Source of the DNA: Roseomonas indoligenes
GTDB lineage: Bacteria > Pseudomonadota > Alphaproteobacteria > Acetobacterales > Acetobacteraceae
Length of the DNA stretch: 64,000 bases
Reading direction: 5' to 3'
NCBI RefSeq assembly: GCF_017813365.1
Contig: NZ_JAGIZA010000003.1
Coordinates: 310,001 to 374,000, forward strand
The first letter of the stretch is position 1; the number at the start of each line of letters is the position of its first letter. This document shows, piece by piece, positions 46,356 through 54,261 of the stretch. The notes under the pieces were generated by a model. The model worked only from the letters and a program-made list of their open reading frames with translations, made no database searches and was not told the origin of the DNA. Position numbers and translations under genes: made by a program.

Positions 46356-46370
46356 GTTCATATTACGTTC
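46356..46370 (-). promoter_or_regulatory. LexA (SOS) box of recA
   Basis: GTTC-ATATTAC-GTTC at 46356-46370, an exact match to the alphaproteobacterial LexA consensus GTTC-N7-GTTC, 147 nt upstream of the recA start codon and 14 nt from the end of the hybrid kinase gene. The AT-rich 46360-46366 core stands out in this GC-rich sequence. Confidence 0.85.
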
Positions 46371-46383
46371 TCGGCAGGAAAGT

Positions 46384-47943
46384 TCAAGCCCCAAGACGTT
46401 CGGGGAGGCGCGAAACGAGCGCCACGAGCTGGGCTGGGCGATAGGGCTTGGGGAGGAACACAACTCCTTCCCGGCCCATCTCCTGGCCCAGCGCCGCCTC
46501 GGCGTAACCGCTGACGAGCACGACCGGCATATGGGGGAGGATGGCCCGGGTTGCACGGGCCAGGGCGACGCCGTCGAGGCCGGGCATCGTGATGTCGGAG
46601 ACGAGGGCGGCGGGGCGGAGGCCGTCCTCGATCATCTCGAGCGCCGTGTCGCCGTCCTCCGCCTGGGTGACCTGGTGGCCGGCGCGCTCCAGCGCCACGG
46701 CCGCGAGGCGACGGAGGGGGGCCTCGTCGTCCACCAGGAGGATGTGGCGGCCGGATGTGGCTGTGGACGCGGGTTCTGGCGAGGGGGACGACTCCGGCTC
46801 GCCCTCATGCCTGGGGAGGTGAATCCGGAAGCGGGTGAGGCCGGGGCGGCTCTCGATCCGCAAGGCGCCGCCGGACTGGCGGACGATGCCGTGGACGGTG
46901 GCGAGGCCGAGGCCGGTGCCACCTTCCGCGGCGCGTGTGGTGAAGAAGGGCTCCACGATCCGGGGGAGGATGTCCGGCGGGATGCCTGGGCCGGTGTCCG
47001 TGACTTCCAGCACGGCCCAGCGGCCGGGCGGGAGGGGGTCGGGGTAGCCGGGCTCCTCCCGCAGGGCGAGCGCGGTGTCGGTGGCCACGGTCAGCGCGCC
47101 CGCCCCGCCCATGGCGTTGCGGGCATTGGCGGCGAGGTTGAGGAGGACCTGGTCCAGCTGCACGGGATCGACGCGGACGCGGCGGCCGAGGGCGCCGGGG
47201 CGGATCTCCAGGGCGATGGCGGGGCCGAGGAGGCTGCGGAGCATGGGGGTGGCGGCGGAGACGGCCTCGTCCAGGTCCAGCACGCGGGGCTCGAGGTGCT
47301 GGCAGCGGGCGAAGGCAAGAAGGCGGCGCACGAGGGCTGCGCCGCGGGCGGCGGCGTCCTGGGCCGGGCGCAGCTCCTCCCGCGCCGCGGGGGTGGCGAG
47401 GATGGCGGCGTCCGTCGCACCGAGGATGATGGAGAGGAGGTTGTTCACGTCGTGCGCGATGCCGCCGGCGAGGCCGCCGATGGCGCGCAGGCGCCCATCC
47501 GCCTCAGCTTCCTCGCGGCGGCGGGTGCGTTCCGACAGATCCTCGGCCAGGAGGGCGCGGGTGCCGTCCGGGAGGGGGACCAGCCGCAACAGGACGGGGA
47601 TGGGCCCCCTCCCCTCCTCCGCGACGAGTGCGGCCTCGAGCGGCGGCGGGACCGGCGCCTCGAGCCAGGCCCCGACGGATTCGCGGGTGGCGGGATCGAC
47701 GAGCGAGAGGGCGTCGGTGCCCGGGCGGATCGGCACCGCGGGGCCGAGCATCGCGCGGAGAGCGGGATTGGCGCGGAGCAGGCTGCCGCCGGCGTCGAGC
47801 AGGGCGGCGCCGGAGGGTAGCGCTTCGAGCAGCGCCGCGAGGCCTGCTTCCCCGGGCGCCTCGGCGCGGGCGGGGGGACCGAGGAGACTCCGGATACCGC
47901 TTGTCACGGGCCAGAGCCTAGCGCGCGGCCGGGGCGCGTCCAT
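46384..47943 (-). CDS. cckA: CckA-like hybrid histidine kinase (short, soluble)
   Basis: 519 residues: an N-terminal PAS-like region (GLAALLEALPSGAALLDAGG), HisKA with GGLAGGIAHDVNNLLSII (His164), HATPase with N-box NLAANARNAMGG and G-boxes TDTGPGIP and GTGLGLATVHGIV, then a receiver with Asp in LVSDITMPG. The H-box wording and the flhB-X-recA context point to CckA, the kinase feeding ChpT-CtrA. No membrane segment is visible, and the protein is about 170 residues shorter than Caulobacter CckA. ATG 47943 has AGGGGA upstream; a TTG at 47958 overlaps the flhB stop. Confidence 0.78.
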   Translation of the reverse strand: MDAPRPRARLWPVTSGIRSLLGPPARAEAPGEAGLAALLEALPSGAALLDAGGSLLRANPALRAMLGPAVPIRPGTDALSLVDPATRESVGAWLEAPVPPPLEAALVAEEGRGPIPVLLRLVPLPDGTRALLAEDLSERTRRREEAEADGRLRAIGGLAGGIAHDVNNLLSIILGATDAAILATPAAREELRPAQDAAARGAALVRRLLAFARCQHLEPRVLDLDEAVSAATPMLRSLLGPAIALEIRPGALGRRVRVDPVQLDQVLLNLAANARNAMGGAGALTVATDTALALREEPGYPDPLPPGRWAVLEVTDTGPGIPPDILPRIVEPFFTTRAAEGGTGLGLATVHGIVRQSGGALRIESRPGLTRFRIHLPRHEGEPESSPSPEPASTATSGRHILLVDDEAPLRRLAAVALERAGHQVTQAEDGDTALEMIEDGLRPAALVSDITMPGLDGVALARATRAILPHMPVVLVSGYAEAALGQEMGREGVVFLPKPYRPAQLVALVSRLPERLGA

Positions 47944-47954
47944 CGCCGTCCCCT

Positions 47955-49010
47955 TCAAGCCTGTCGGCGGGCGCGGGCGCGCCAGACGAAGGCGATAATC
48001 TCGGCCACCGCGCCGTAGTGCTCCGCGGGGATCTCGGTCTCCAGCTCCAGCCGGAAGAGGGCGCGGGCCAGCGGAGGGTTGGAGACCAGCGGCACGCCAG
48101 CCTCCCTCGCCTTCTCGCGAATGCGCGCGGCGACCTCGTCCGCGCCCTTGGCGAGGATCTTCGGGGCGGCGTTGGAGCCTTCCTCATAGCCGAGGGCGAC
48201 GGCGTAGTGGGTGGGATTGGTGATGACGACGGCGGCCTTCGGGACGGCGGCCATCATGCGTCGGCGCGCCACCTTCTGGCGGAAGGCCTTCTGCTTCGCC
48301 TTCACATGCGGGTCGCCCTCCGAGTCCTTTGCCTCCTCCTTCATGTCCTGGCGGCTCATCCGCAGGCGGCGGAGGTGGCGGAAGCGGACGACGAAGAGGT
48401 CGGCGCCGGCGAGGAGCGCGAAGGCGACAAGGGTGCCGGCGACGAGGCGGAGGGCACCATCCGCGATGGTGCCGAGCAGGAGGGCGGCGGGCTGGTGCAT
48501 CACCGCCTCCAGCAACTCCGGCGCGCCGCCGGCATGCCAGATTGCGCCGCCCACGAGGGCGATCTTCAGCAGGGTCTTCAGGAACTCGACGAGGGATTCG
48601 GGGCCGAGGATCCGCTTCAGCCCGGCCAGCGGCGAGAGGCGGGAGAACTGGGGGGCGAGGCCCTTGGCGGAGACGAGGCCGCGGGTCTGCAGGAGGGTGG
48701 CGGCGGCGGCGCCGAGGGCGGCCGCGCCGAGGATTGGAAGAAGGAGCGTGGCGGAGGGCAGCAGCACCTCCAGTGCCGCGTGCGGGGTGAGCTCATGCCC
48801 GCGCTCCAGGATGCCGCGCAGGGCGCGCAGGAGGTCGCGGCCGAGGGCGGGCATGGCGGTGGCGGCGGCGAGGACGGCGAGGAGCAGGGCGGCGAAGCCG
48901 GAGGCCTCCCGCGAGTTCGGGACTTGGCCGTCCTGCCGCGCCTTGTCGAGGCGGCGCGCGCTGGGGGATTCGGTCTTGTCCTCGGCCTCCTCGCCGCCTT
49001 CCTCCGCCAT
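47955..49010 (-). CDS. flhB: flagellar export switch protein FlhB
   Basis: 351 residues. The N-terminal KTESPSARRLDKARQDGQVPNSRE is typical; four transmembrane segments follow (around residues 32-52, 85-110, 145-165 and 185-205), then the cytoplasmic autocleavage motif NPTHYAVAL. FlhB switches export from rod/hook to filament substrates. Its ATG overlaps the fliR stop by 1 nt. Confidence 0.97.
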   Translation of the reverse strand: MAEEGGEEAEDKTESPSARRLDKARQDGQVPNSREASGFAALLLAVLAAATAMPALGRDLLRALRGILERGHELTPHAALEVLLPSATLLLPILGAAALGAAAATLLQTRGLVSAKGLAPQFSRLSPLAGLKRILGPESLVEFLKTLLKIALVGGAIWHAGGAPELLEAVMHQPAALLLGTIADGALRLVAGTLVAFALLAGADLFVVRFRHLRRLRMSRQDMKEEAKDSEGDPHVKAKQKAFRQKVARRRMMAAVPKAAVVITNPTHYAVALGYEEGSNAAPKILAKGADEVAARIREKAREAGVPLVSNPPLARALFRLELETEIPAEHYGAVAEIIAFVWRARARRQA

Positions 49011-49786
49011 CAGCGCAGCCCCGGGAGGTCGGCCCAGCCGGACGCCAGGGCCCCCTGGAAGGTGGCGAGGAGCGGGGGCGCGAGGAGGGCCAGCAACGCG
49101 AGGCCGGCGACGATCTGGCCGGGTGCCGCGACGAAGAAGACCTGGATCGACGGCGCCACGCGGGAGACGAGGGCCATCGCGAGGTTGATGGCGACCGCGA
49201 CCACGACGAAGGGCCCGGCGAGGCGGAGCGCGAGGGACAGCATGGCGGCCCCTGTCGCCGCCATCTCATCCGCCGCGGCACCGGCGGGCCAGGGCGTGCC
49301 AAGCGGCATCAAGGAGTAGGATTCCGCGAGGGCACGGAGCGGCAGCGCGTAGAGGCCGGTGGAGAGGACGAGCACCGCCGCGGCGAGGGTGCCGAGGCGG
49401 CCGAGGGCGGAGGCGCCGCTGCCGATGCTCGGGTCCTGAGCGAGGATGTTGCCGAGGCCGAGCAACGAGGCGGAGGCCTGGAGCGCGACGGAGAGGGCCA
49501 TGGCGAGCAGCCGGGCGAGGCCGCCGATCCAGAAGCCGGTGGCGACCTCCAGCGCGATCAGGCGCAGCGTCTCGGCGGCGGTGTCGGGCGCTGCCGGGAG
49601 GGTCGGGGCGAGGACGGGGAGCAGCACGGGGACGAGGGCCAGGGCGATGCCGAGGCGCAGCGGCGCGGGGATGTCGGCCTCGCCGAGGCCGGGCAGGATC
49701 ATCGCGGCGGCGCCCATGCGCGCGAGGACGAGCGCCGCCCCGAAGGCCAGGGCCGGGAGCGCGGCGAGGAAGGCCGCTTCCGTCAT
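49010..49786 (-). CDS. fliR: flagellar export protein FliR
   Basis: 258 residues with about six hydrophobic segments, typical of FliR, a component of the export gate with FliP and FliQ. MTEAAFLAALPALAFGAALV begins the first helix. ATG 49786 follows fliQ by 13 nt; an ATG at 49810 overlapping fliQ by 11 nt is possible. The FGLARLLAMALSVALQASAS stretch lies in the middle. Confidence 0.93.
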   Translation of the reverse strand: MTEAAFLAALPALAFGAALVLARMGAAAMILPGLGEADIPAPLRLGIALALVPVLLPVLAPTLPAAPDTAAETLRLIALEVATGFWIGGLARLLAMALSVALQASASLLGLGNILAQDPSIGSGASALGRLGTLAAAVLVLSTGLYALPLRALAESYSLMPLGTPWPAGAAADEMAATGAAMLSLALRLAGPFVVVAVAINLAMALVSRVAPSIQVFFVAAPGQIVAGLALLALLAPPLLATFQGALASGWADLPGLR

Positions 49787-49799
49787 GGCCGGCTCCGCC

Positions 49800-50072
49800 T
49801 CAAAGCCCACCCAGCGTGACCATGCGGTCGAAGAGGGTGACGGTCCAGTCGTGCAGCACGCCGACCATGAAGGGGCCCAGCAGCAGCAGCGCGCCGCCGG
49901 CGACCGCCAGCTTCGGCAGGAAGGCGAGCGACTGTTCCTGGATCTGTGTCAGGGCCTGCAGGATCGACACGGCGAGGCCGACGACGAGCAGCGCGATCAG
50001 CAGCGGCGCGCCGATCTGGAGGGTGATCCAGAGGGAGTCGCGCATGGACTGGGCGACGAGGTCGGTCTCCAT
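49800..50072 (-). CDS. fliQ: flagellar export protein FliQ
   Basis: 90 residues with two transmembrane helices (LWITLQIGAPLLIALLVVGL and LAVAGGALLLLGPFMVGVL) joined by ILQALTQIQEQSLAFLPK, the FliQ signature loop. Sits between fliE and fliR; its ATG overlaps the fliE stop by 1 nt. Confidence 0.96.
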   Translation of the reverse strand: METDLVAQSMRDSLWITLQIGAPLLIALLVVGLAVSILQALTQIQEQSLAFLPKLAVAGGALLLLGPFMVGVLHDWTVTLFDRMVTLGGL

Positions 50073-50365
50073 CAGATCGGCATTCGCATGATGTCCTGGT
50101 AGGCGGAGACCACGCGGTCCCGGACGGCGACGGCAGTCTGCAAGGCGAGTTCCGCCTGGCTCACGGCGAGGACGGTATCGGTGACGCTGACGCTGCCGAG
50201 CAGGGCGCCGGTGCTGGCGGCATCGGCCTGGCGGCCGGATTCCACCGCGCCCTCCATCGCGCGCTTGAGGGCGCCGCCGAAGCCTTCCGCGGCGTTGGTG
50301 GCGGGGGCTGCGGCAGCGCTGCGGTAGGCGGCGGCCGCGCCGGCGGCACCGATGGGCGCGGGCAT
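50072..50365 (-). CDS. fliE: flagellar hook-basal body protein FliE
   Basis: 97 residues. The C-terminal half (VSVTDTVLAVSQAELALQTA, then VRDRVVSAYQDIMRMPI) is the conserved FliE end that joins the MS ring to the rod. The N-terminal third is Ala-rich. ATG 50365 shares one base with the flgC stop. The longer open frame to 50842 is rejected because it overlays flgC. Confidence 0.94.
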   Translation of the reverse strand: MPAPIGAAGAAAAYRSAAAAPATNAAEGFGGALKRAMEGAVESGRQADAASTGALLGSVSVTDTVLAVSQAELALQTAVAVRDRVVSAYQDIMRMPI

Positions 50366-50772
50366 CAGCGCAGCGCCTCGATGGCGCGGGTGAGCATGCC
50401 GCGCGTGGTTTCCAGCACGGAGAGGTTGGCGCTGTAGCTGCGCTGGGCCTCGCGCATGTCCATTACCTCGATGAGGCTGTCCACGTTCGGGGTCTTCACG
50501 TAGCCGGTCGGGTCTGCGGCGGGGTGCGAGGGATCGTAGTGGCGGGGGAACTCGCCGGGCGCCTGCCCAATGCGGTTGACGGCGACGGCGCGGGTGCCGG
50601 TCTCGCGGTCCAGGCGATCCGCGAAGGAGACGGTGCGGCGGCGGTAGGGATCGGCGCCCGGGCTCTCGCCGGTGCTGTCGCGGTTGGCGAGGTTTTCCGC
50701 TACCACGCGCAGCCGCGTGGACTGCGCGGCCATGCCGGCGGCGGAGATGCGGAGCGCCTTGTCCAGGTCCAT
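50365..50772 (-). CDS. flgC: flagellar proximal rod protein FlgC
   Basis: 135 residues. N-terminal ALRISAAGMAAQSTRLRVVAENLANRDST is the rod-family motif (heptads and A-E-N-L-A-N). NVDSLIEVMDMREAQRSYSANLSVLETTR at the C-terminus matches FlgC. Lies 27 nt after flgB. Confidence 0.97.
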   Translation of the reverse strand: MDLDKALRISAAGMAAQSTRLRVVAENLANRDSTGESPGADPYRRRTVSFADRLDRETGTRAVAVNRIGQAPGEFPRHYDPSHPAADPTGYVKTPNVDSLIEVMDMREAQRSYSANLSVLETTRGMLTRAIEALR

Positions 50773-50799
50773 GCGGTCTCTCCGTTATGGCGTGGGGTT

Positions 50800-51207
50800 T
50801 CAGCCGTTGCGGCCAAGGGCGGTGCGGAACATGCCGGTCCAACTCTTGTAGAGGCCCATGGCAAGGGCGTGGGCCGAATCGGTGTCGGCGACCTTCAGCG
50901 CCTGCTCGTCCAGGCTGATGGCGTTGCCGTTGGGGGAGACTTCCTCGGCCGGGGCGGTGCGGGCGGCGGGGTCGCCGGAGCCGGCAGGGGTCAGGTGCCG
51001 GGGATCGGTGCGCGACATGGCGCGGGGGGCGGTGGCGCGGGCGAGGTGTGCAGCGAAGGGCGCGAGGTCGCGGGCGCGGTAGCCGGGGGTGTCCGCATTG
51101 GCGATGTTGCGGGACAGAACCTCCTGCCGCCGGTCCAGCCAGCGGAGGCGGGTCTCGGCGAGGTTCATGGGGCTGGTGACGGACGGTGTTTTGCCGGTGA
51201 TCTCCAT
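50800..51207 (-). CDS. flgB: flagellar proximal rod protein FlgB
   Basis: 135 residues. RLRWLDRRQEVLSRNIANADTPGYRARDLAPF is the FlgB signature; KSWTGMFRTALGRNG ends the protein. ATG 51207 gives 135 residues; ATG 51168 would drop 13. First gene of the minus-strand flagellar run, divergent from the ORF at 51302. Confidence 0.95.
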   Translation of the reverse strand: MEITGKTPSVTSPMNLAETRLRWLDRRQEVLSRNIANADTPGYRARDLAPFAAHLARATAPRAMSRTDPRHLTPAGSGDPAARTAPAEEVSPNGNAISLDEQALKVADTDSAHALAMGLYKSWTGMFRTALGRNG

Positions 51208-51261
51208 GCCGGCATCTTCGGCCGGTGTTCCTAAGGTTCGGTGAACGGGACGGCCGGCGGC

Positions 51262-51273
51262 GTTAACGGACCG
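51262..51273. promoter_or_regulatory. GTTAACGGA motif in the flgB divergent promoter
   Basis: GTTAACGGACCG lies between flgB and the plus-strand ORF at 51302. A matching GTTAACGGAGCG occurs in the fliL/flgF divergent region (60673-60684). TTAA is rare at this GC content. It resembles a half-site of the CtrA consensus (TTAA-N7-TTAA), but no second half is present. Confidence 0.4.
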
Positions 51274-51301
51274 GAAGGGGTTCGGGGGCATCCTCGGCGG
51301 C

Positions 51302-51559
51302 ATGACAAGCACGCCGCAAAATGCCGTGCTCGCCGCCGTCGATGAGTTGCACGGCGTGCTGAGCCTCGCCGAGGCCCTTCTCCAGGGGGGACGGGACCTC
51401 GATCTGCAAGGGCTGGAGAGAGAGGTGGGCACGCTGTGCGACGCCGCCCTGGCGCTGCCGCGGGAAGAAGGGCGTGCGACGCGGCCGGCGCTGGCGGGGC
51501 TGCTGGCGCAGGTCAACGGGCTGCGGTCGCGGATGTCCCGCGCCGGCTCCGGCGCATGA
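51302..51559 (+). CDS. small hypothetical protein in flagellar cluster (85 aa)
   Basis: 85 residues, predicted to be mostly helical, with two heptad-like stretches (VDELHGVLSLAEALLQGG and LAGLLAQVNGLRSRMSRA). It resembles small export-chaperone-type proteins in size and helicity, but I cannot assign FlgN or any other family. Followed 7 nt later by fliO, so probably co-transcribed with fliO-fliP. Confidence 0.6.
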   Translation: MTSTPQNAVLAAVDELHGVLSLAEALLQGGRDLDLQGLEREVGTLCDAALALPREEGRATRPALAGLLAQVNGLRSRMSRAGSGA

Positions 51560-51565
51560 GGGCGA

Positions 51566-51814
51566 ATGGTGGACGGCGGGATGGGGCAGTGGTTAACGGC
51601 CGTGGGCGCGCTGGCGCTGGTGCTAGGGCTGCTGTGGCTGGCGGCGCGGCTGGCGCGGCGGGGCGGGCTGGCGGTGGCGGGGCCGAGGCGGCTGCGGGTG
51701 GTGGAGGTGACAGCGATCGATTCGCGGCGGCGGGCAGTCATCCTGCGCGTGGACGGGCGGGAGGCGCTGGTCGTGACGGGAGGGCCGCAGGACAGCTTCC
51801 TTGGCTGGCTCTGA
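51566..51814 (+). CDS. fliO: flagellar assembly protein FliO
   Basis: 82 residues: one transmembrane helix (VGALALVLGLLWLAARLARR) followed by a small SH3-like cytoplasmic domain (RLRVVEVTAIDSRRRAVILR, VDGREALVVTGG). The pattern, length and position next to fliP fit FliO, which helps assemble FliP. An internal ATG at 51581 could be the true start. Confidence 0.85.
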   Translation: MVDGGMGQWLTAVGALALVLGLLWLAARLARRGGLAVAGPRRLRVVEVTAIDSRRRAVILRVDGREALVVTGGPQDSFLGWL

Positions 51815-51825
51815 TCGTCGGGGCG

Positions 51826-52527
51826 TTGCTGCTGGTGCCGGGCGTGGCGCTGGGGCAATCCGTGTCGCTGGATCTCGGCGGGTCGGGTTCCGGCAGCACG
51901 GCGCGGCTGGTGCAGCTGACGGCGCTGATCGGGCTGCTCTCGCTGGCCCCTTCCCTGCTGGTGATGGCGACAGCTTTTGCGCGAATCGTGATCGTGCTCT
52001 CGCTGCTGCGGAGCGCGATCGGGGCGCAGGGGACTCCGCCGAACCCCGTGCTGATCGGACTTGCGCTGTTCCTGACGTTTTTCGTGATGCAGCCGGTGGT
52101 GGAGGCGAGCTGGACGCAGGGGTTGCAGCCGATGTTGGCCGGGCAGATGGCGGAGCTGGACGGGCTGGCGGCCTCGGCGGAGCCGTTCCGCAAGTTCATG
52201 ACGGCGAATGCGCGGGAGACGGACCTGGCGCTGTTCCTGGATCTGGCTGGGCTGCCGGCGCAGGCCGCGGCGGATCAGGCGCCTTGGCGCGCGCTGGTGC
52301 CGGCCTTCATGGTGAGCGAGTTGAAGCGGGGGTTCGAGATCGGGTTCCTGATGTTCCTGCCGTTCCTCGTCATCGATCTTGTCGCGGCGTCGCTGCTGAT
52401 GTCGCTGGGCATGATGATGCTGCCGCCGAGCGTGGTGGCGCTACCGTTCAAGATCATCTTCTTCGTGATGGTGGACGGGTGGCGGCTGGTGTCGGCGAGC
52501 CTGGTGCAGGGCTTCGCCGGAAACTGA
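51826..52527 (+). CDS. fliP: flagellar export gate protein FliP
   Basis: 233 residues. Conserved parts are MATAFARIVIVLSLLRSAIG, a TPPNPVLIGLALFLTFFVM helix, FRKFMTANARETDLALFLDLA, and LKRGFEIGFLMFLPFLVIDLV near the C-terminus. FliP forms the core of the export gate with FliQ and FliR. No ATG or strong GTG suits the start. TTG 51826 is the best estimate, 12 nt after the fliO stop, with GTG 51835 as alternative. The N-terminus then begins in a signal-like hydrophobic segment (LLVPGVALG). Confidence 0.93.
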   Translation: MLLVPGVALGQSVSLDLGGSGSGSTARLVQLTALIGLLSLAPSLLVMATAFARIVIVLSLLRSAIGAQGTPPNPVLIGLALFLTFFVMQPVVEASWTQGLQPMLAGQMAELDGLAASAEPFRKFMTANARETDLALFLDLAGLPAQAAADQAPWRALVPAFMVSELKRGFEIGFLMFLPFLVIDLVAASLLMSLGMMMLPPSVVALPFKIIFFVMVDGWRLVSASLVQGFAGN

Positions 52528-52530
52528 GAA

Positions 52531-52740
52531 CGGCCGCCATGCCCCCGCGCCCCCAATCCGTCACCGCACGCCCGTCATCGTCCTGATGACCGGGCGGGCG
52601 ACGGCCAAACCGGGGGGCCGGTGGAGCATGGCGGCCGAAGAGAGAAACGGCCGCCGCGGCCCCGTGTTCCCAATCCGTCACCGCGCGCCTGTTGAGGCGG
52701 GCGACGGGCAAACGGGGAACCGGTGGAGCGCGGCGGCCGT
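52531..52740. repeat. two tandem structured palindromic elements
   Basis: Unit 1 (52531-52637) is bounded by CGGCCGCCATGC and its exact complement GCATGGCGGCCG. Unit 2 (52647-52740) is bounded by ACGGCCGCCGCG and CGCGGCGGCCGT. Both share CCCAATCCGTCACCGC, GGCGGGCGACGG and CCGGTGGAGC, plus an inner CCGTC/GACGG pairing. At the stem, AT/AT in unit 1 becomes GC/GC in unit 2, keeping the pairing. It lies between the convergent fliP and speE. Confidence 0.8.
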
Positions 52741-52757
52741 AACCGCAAGTCCCTGCC

Positions 52758-53624
52758 CTAGCTGGGCAGGTGCTTCGCGATGTACGGGGGCAGGTTGAAG
52801 GAGCCCACGTGGATCTCCGGCGTCCAGTAGCCGGTCTTGCCGAGGATGCCGGCCGTCTCGGCGCGCGCACGGATCTCGCCAGCGCCAAGCTTGCGCATCG
52901 ACGCGTCTTTCGCGGCCCAGCCGAGGGTCATGTAGCCGCCGACATAGGTGGGGACGGCGGCGACATAGGCTGAGATGTCCGGGAAGGCCTTTCCGCGGCG
53001 GATCGAGGTCTCGGCTAGTTCGTCGGCCTGCATGGCAGGCACGCCGCACTGGTTCACGATCAGGCCACGATCCGAGAGCAGACGCGCGGCGTTGGCGTAG
53101 AACTCGTCCGTGAAGAGGACCTCGCCGACGCCGATCGGGTCGGTGCTGTCCACGATCACGACATCGAAGGAGCCGTCGGCGGCCTTGCGGACGTAGTCGA
53201 TGCCGTCGGCGACAAGGACTTCCGCGCGCGGGTCGTTCCAGGCATCGCCAGCGACGCCGGGCAGGAACTCCTTCGCCAGGCGGATCACCTCGCCGTCGAT
53301 CTCGACCATGACGGCCTTTTCGACATTCTTGTGCTCCAGCACGCGGCGGAGGACGCCGCCGTCGCCGGCACCGATGATGAGGACGCGCTTCGCGTCGCCA
53401 TGGGCGAGCAGCGGCACGTGCGTCAGCATCTCCTGGTAAACGAACTCGTCCATCTCGGTGATCTGGACGACGCCGTCGAGCAGCATGACGCGGCCATGCG
53501 TCTCGGATTCGAAGACCATGATGTCCTGGAAGTCGGACTTCACGCGGGCGAGCTCACGCGCGACGCGGAAGCGCTGGCCCCAGGCCTCGTAGAGTGTCTC
53601 GTTCACCCAGGAGTCGGTCGTCAT
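52758..53624 (-). CDS. speE: spermidine synthase
   Basis: Transfers an aminopropyl group from decarboxylated SAM to putrescine. 288 residues. The methyltransferase-like core has VLIIGAGDGGVLRRVLEH, VMVEIDGEVIRLAKEF, the catalytic-loop DVVIVDSTDPIGVGEVLF and a Gln-Cys QCGVPAMQADEL segment. The closing GFNLPPYIAKHLPS-like end is usual. Downstream of speD on the same strand, 73 nt apart, with a hairpin between. Confidence 0.97.
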   Translation of the reverse strand: MTTDSWVNETLYEAWGQRFRVARELARVKSDFQDIMVFESETHGRVMLLDGVVQITEMDEFVYQEMLTHVPLLAHGDAKRVLIIGAGDGGVLRRVLEHKNVEKAVMVEIDGEVIRLAKEFLPGVAGDAWNDPRAEVLVADGIDYVRKAADGSFDVVIVDSTDPIGVGEVLFTDEFYANAARLLSDRGLIVNQCGVPAMQADELAETSIRRGKAFPDISAYVAAVPTYVGGYMTLGWAAKDASMRKLGAGEIRARAETAGILGKTGYWTPEIHVGSFNLPPYIAKHLPS

Positions 53625-53644
53625 CGAAGGTCTCCGGACAGAAG

Positions 53645-53675
53645 AAGGGGGCGGACCCTAGGGCCCGCCCCCGGT
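53645..53675 (-). terminator. hairpin between speD and speE
   Basis: GGGGGCGG at 53647-53654 pairs with CCGCCCCC at 53665-53672, with inner CCC/GGG and a 2-nt loop. On the minus strand it is followed by TTCTTCTG, a weak U-tract. It may attenuate read-through from speD into speE. Confidence 0.55.
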
Positions 53676-53696
53676 CTCGTGCGTGACGTTCTGGTG

Positions 53697-54155
53697 TCAG
53701 GCCTGCATGCCGCGGCGGTGTTCCGCCAGCTGCACGCGCTCCGGCAGGAAGCCGCGCTTCAGCACGGGGATCGCGAGATACGGATCGCAGACGCCGCAGA
53801 CAAAGATGTCGAGCGCGGCGTAGGACTTCTCGGGCCAGGTGTGGATCGAGACGTGGCTCTCCGCGAGCACGAGCACGCCGCTCACTCCGCCATTCGGCTG
53901 GAAGTGGTGGAAGTGGCCGTGCAGGATCGTGGCGCCGGTCTCGATCGCAGCCTCGCGCAGCACCTCATCGATGTGCGCGGGATCGTCGAGGTTCGTGGCA
54001 CCCCAGAGATCAATAATCAGGTGAGTCCCGGCGAAGCGAACGCCGTTCTTCTCGACGAAGTAATCCTTCGCCTCTTCAGTGAACTGGGCTTCGCTCGGGC
54101 TTGCATCCGAGACCATCCCCAGCGGAGCAACGTGAAAGTCCATTTGGGCCCCCAT
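53697..54155 (-). CDS. speD: S-adenosylmethionine decarboxylase proenzyme
   Basis: 152 residues, prokaryotic (SpeH-type) class. The self-cleavage site is in VLVLAESHVSIHTWPE, where Ser becomes the pyruvoyl group. Other features are GTHLIIDLWGA near the N-terminus and DIFVCGVCDP with the catalytic Cys. It supplies aminopropyl donor for SpeE. Start at ATG 54155 or 54143 (M-D-F-H). Confidence 0.97.
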   Translation of the reverse strand: MGAQMDFHVAPLGMVSDASPSEAQFTEEAKDYFVEKNGVRFAGTHLIIDLWGATNLDDPAHIDEVLREAAIETGATILHGHFHHFQPNGGVSGVLVLAESHVSIHTWPEKSYAALDIFVCGVCDPYLAIPVLKRGFLPERVQLAEHRRGMQA

Positions 54156-54261
54156 TCCTCGACCGGCAGATGACCAGGACGATCGGAAATTCGATCAGGT
54201 CAACGCCGGCGCATATGAGGCACGCGGCCCCCTATCGCAAGTGAAATCGAGAAATTCCGGC

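Noticed and set aside
54156-54260. SAM riboswitch upstream of speD
   Set aside because: The 100-nt region lacks the conserved SAM-II or SAM-I core and only a short leader is available.
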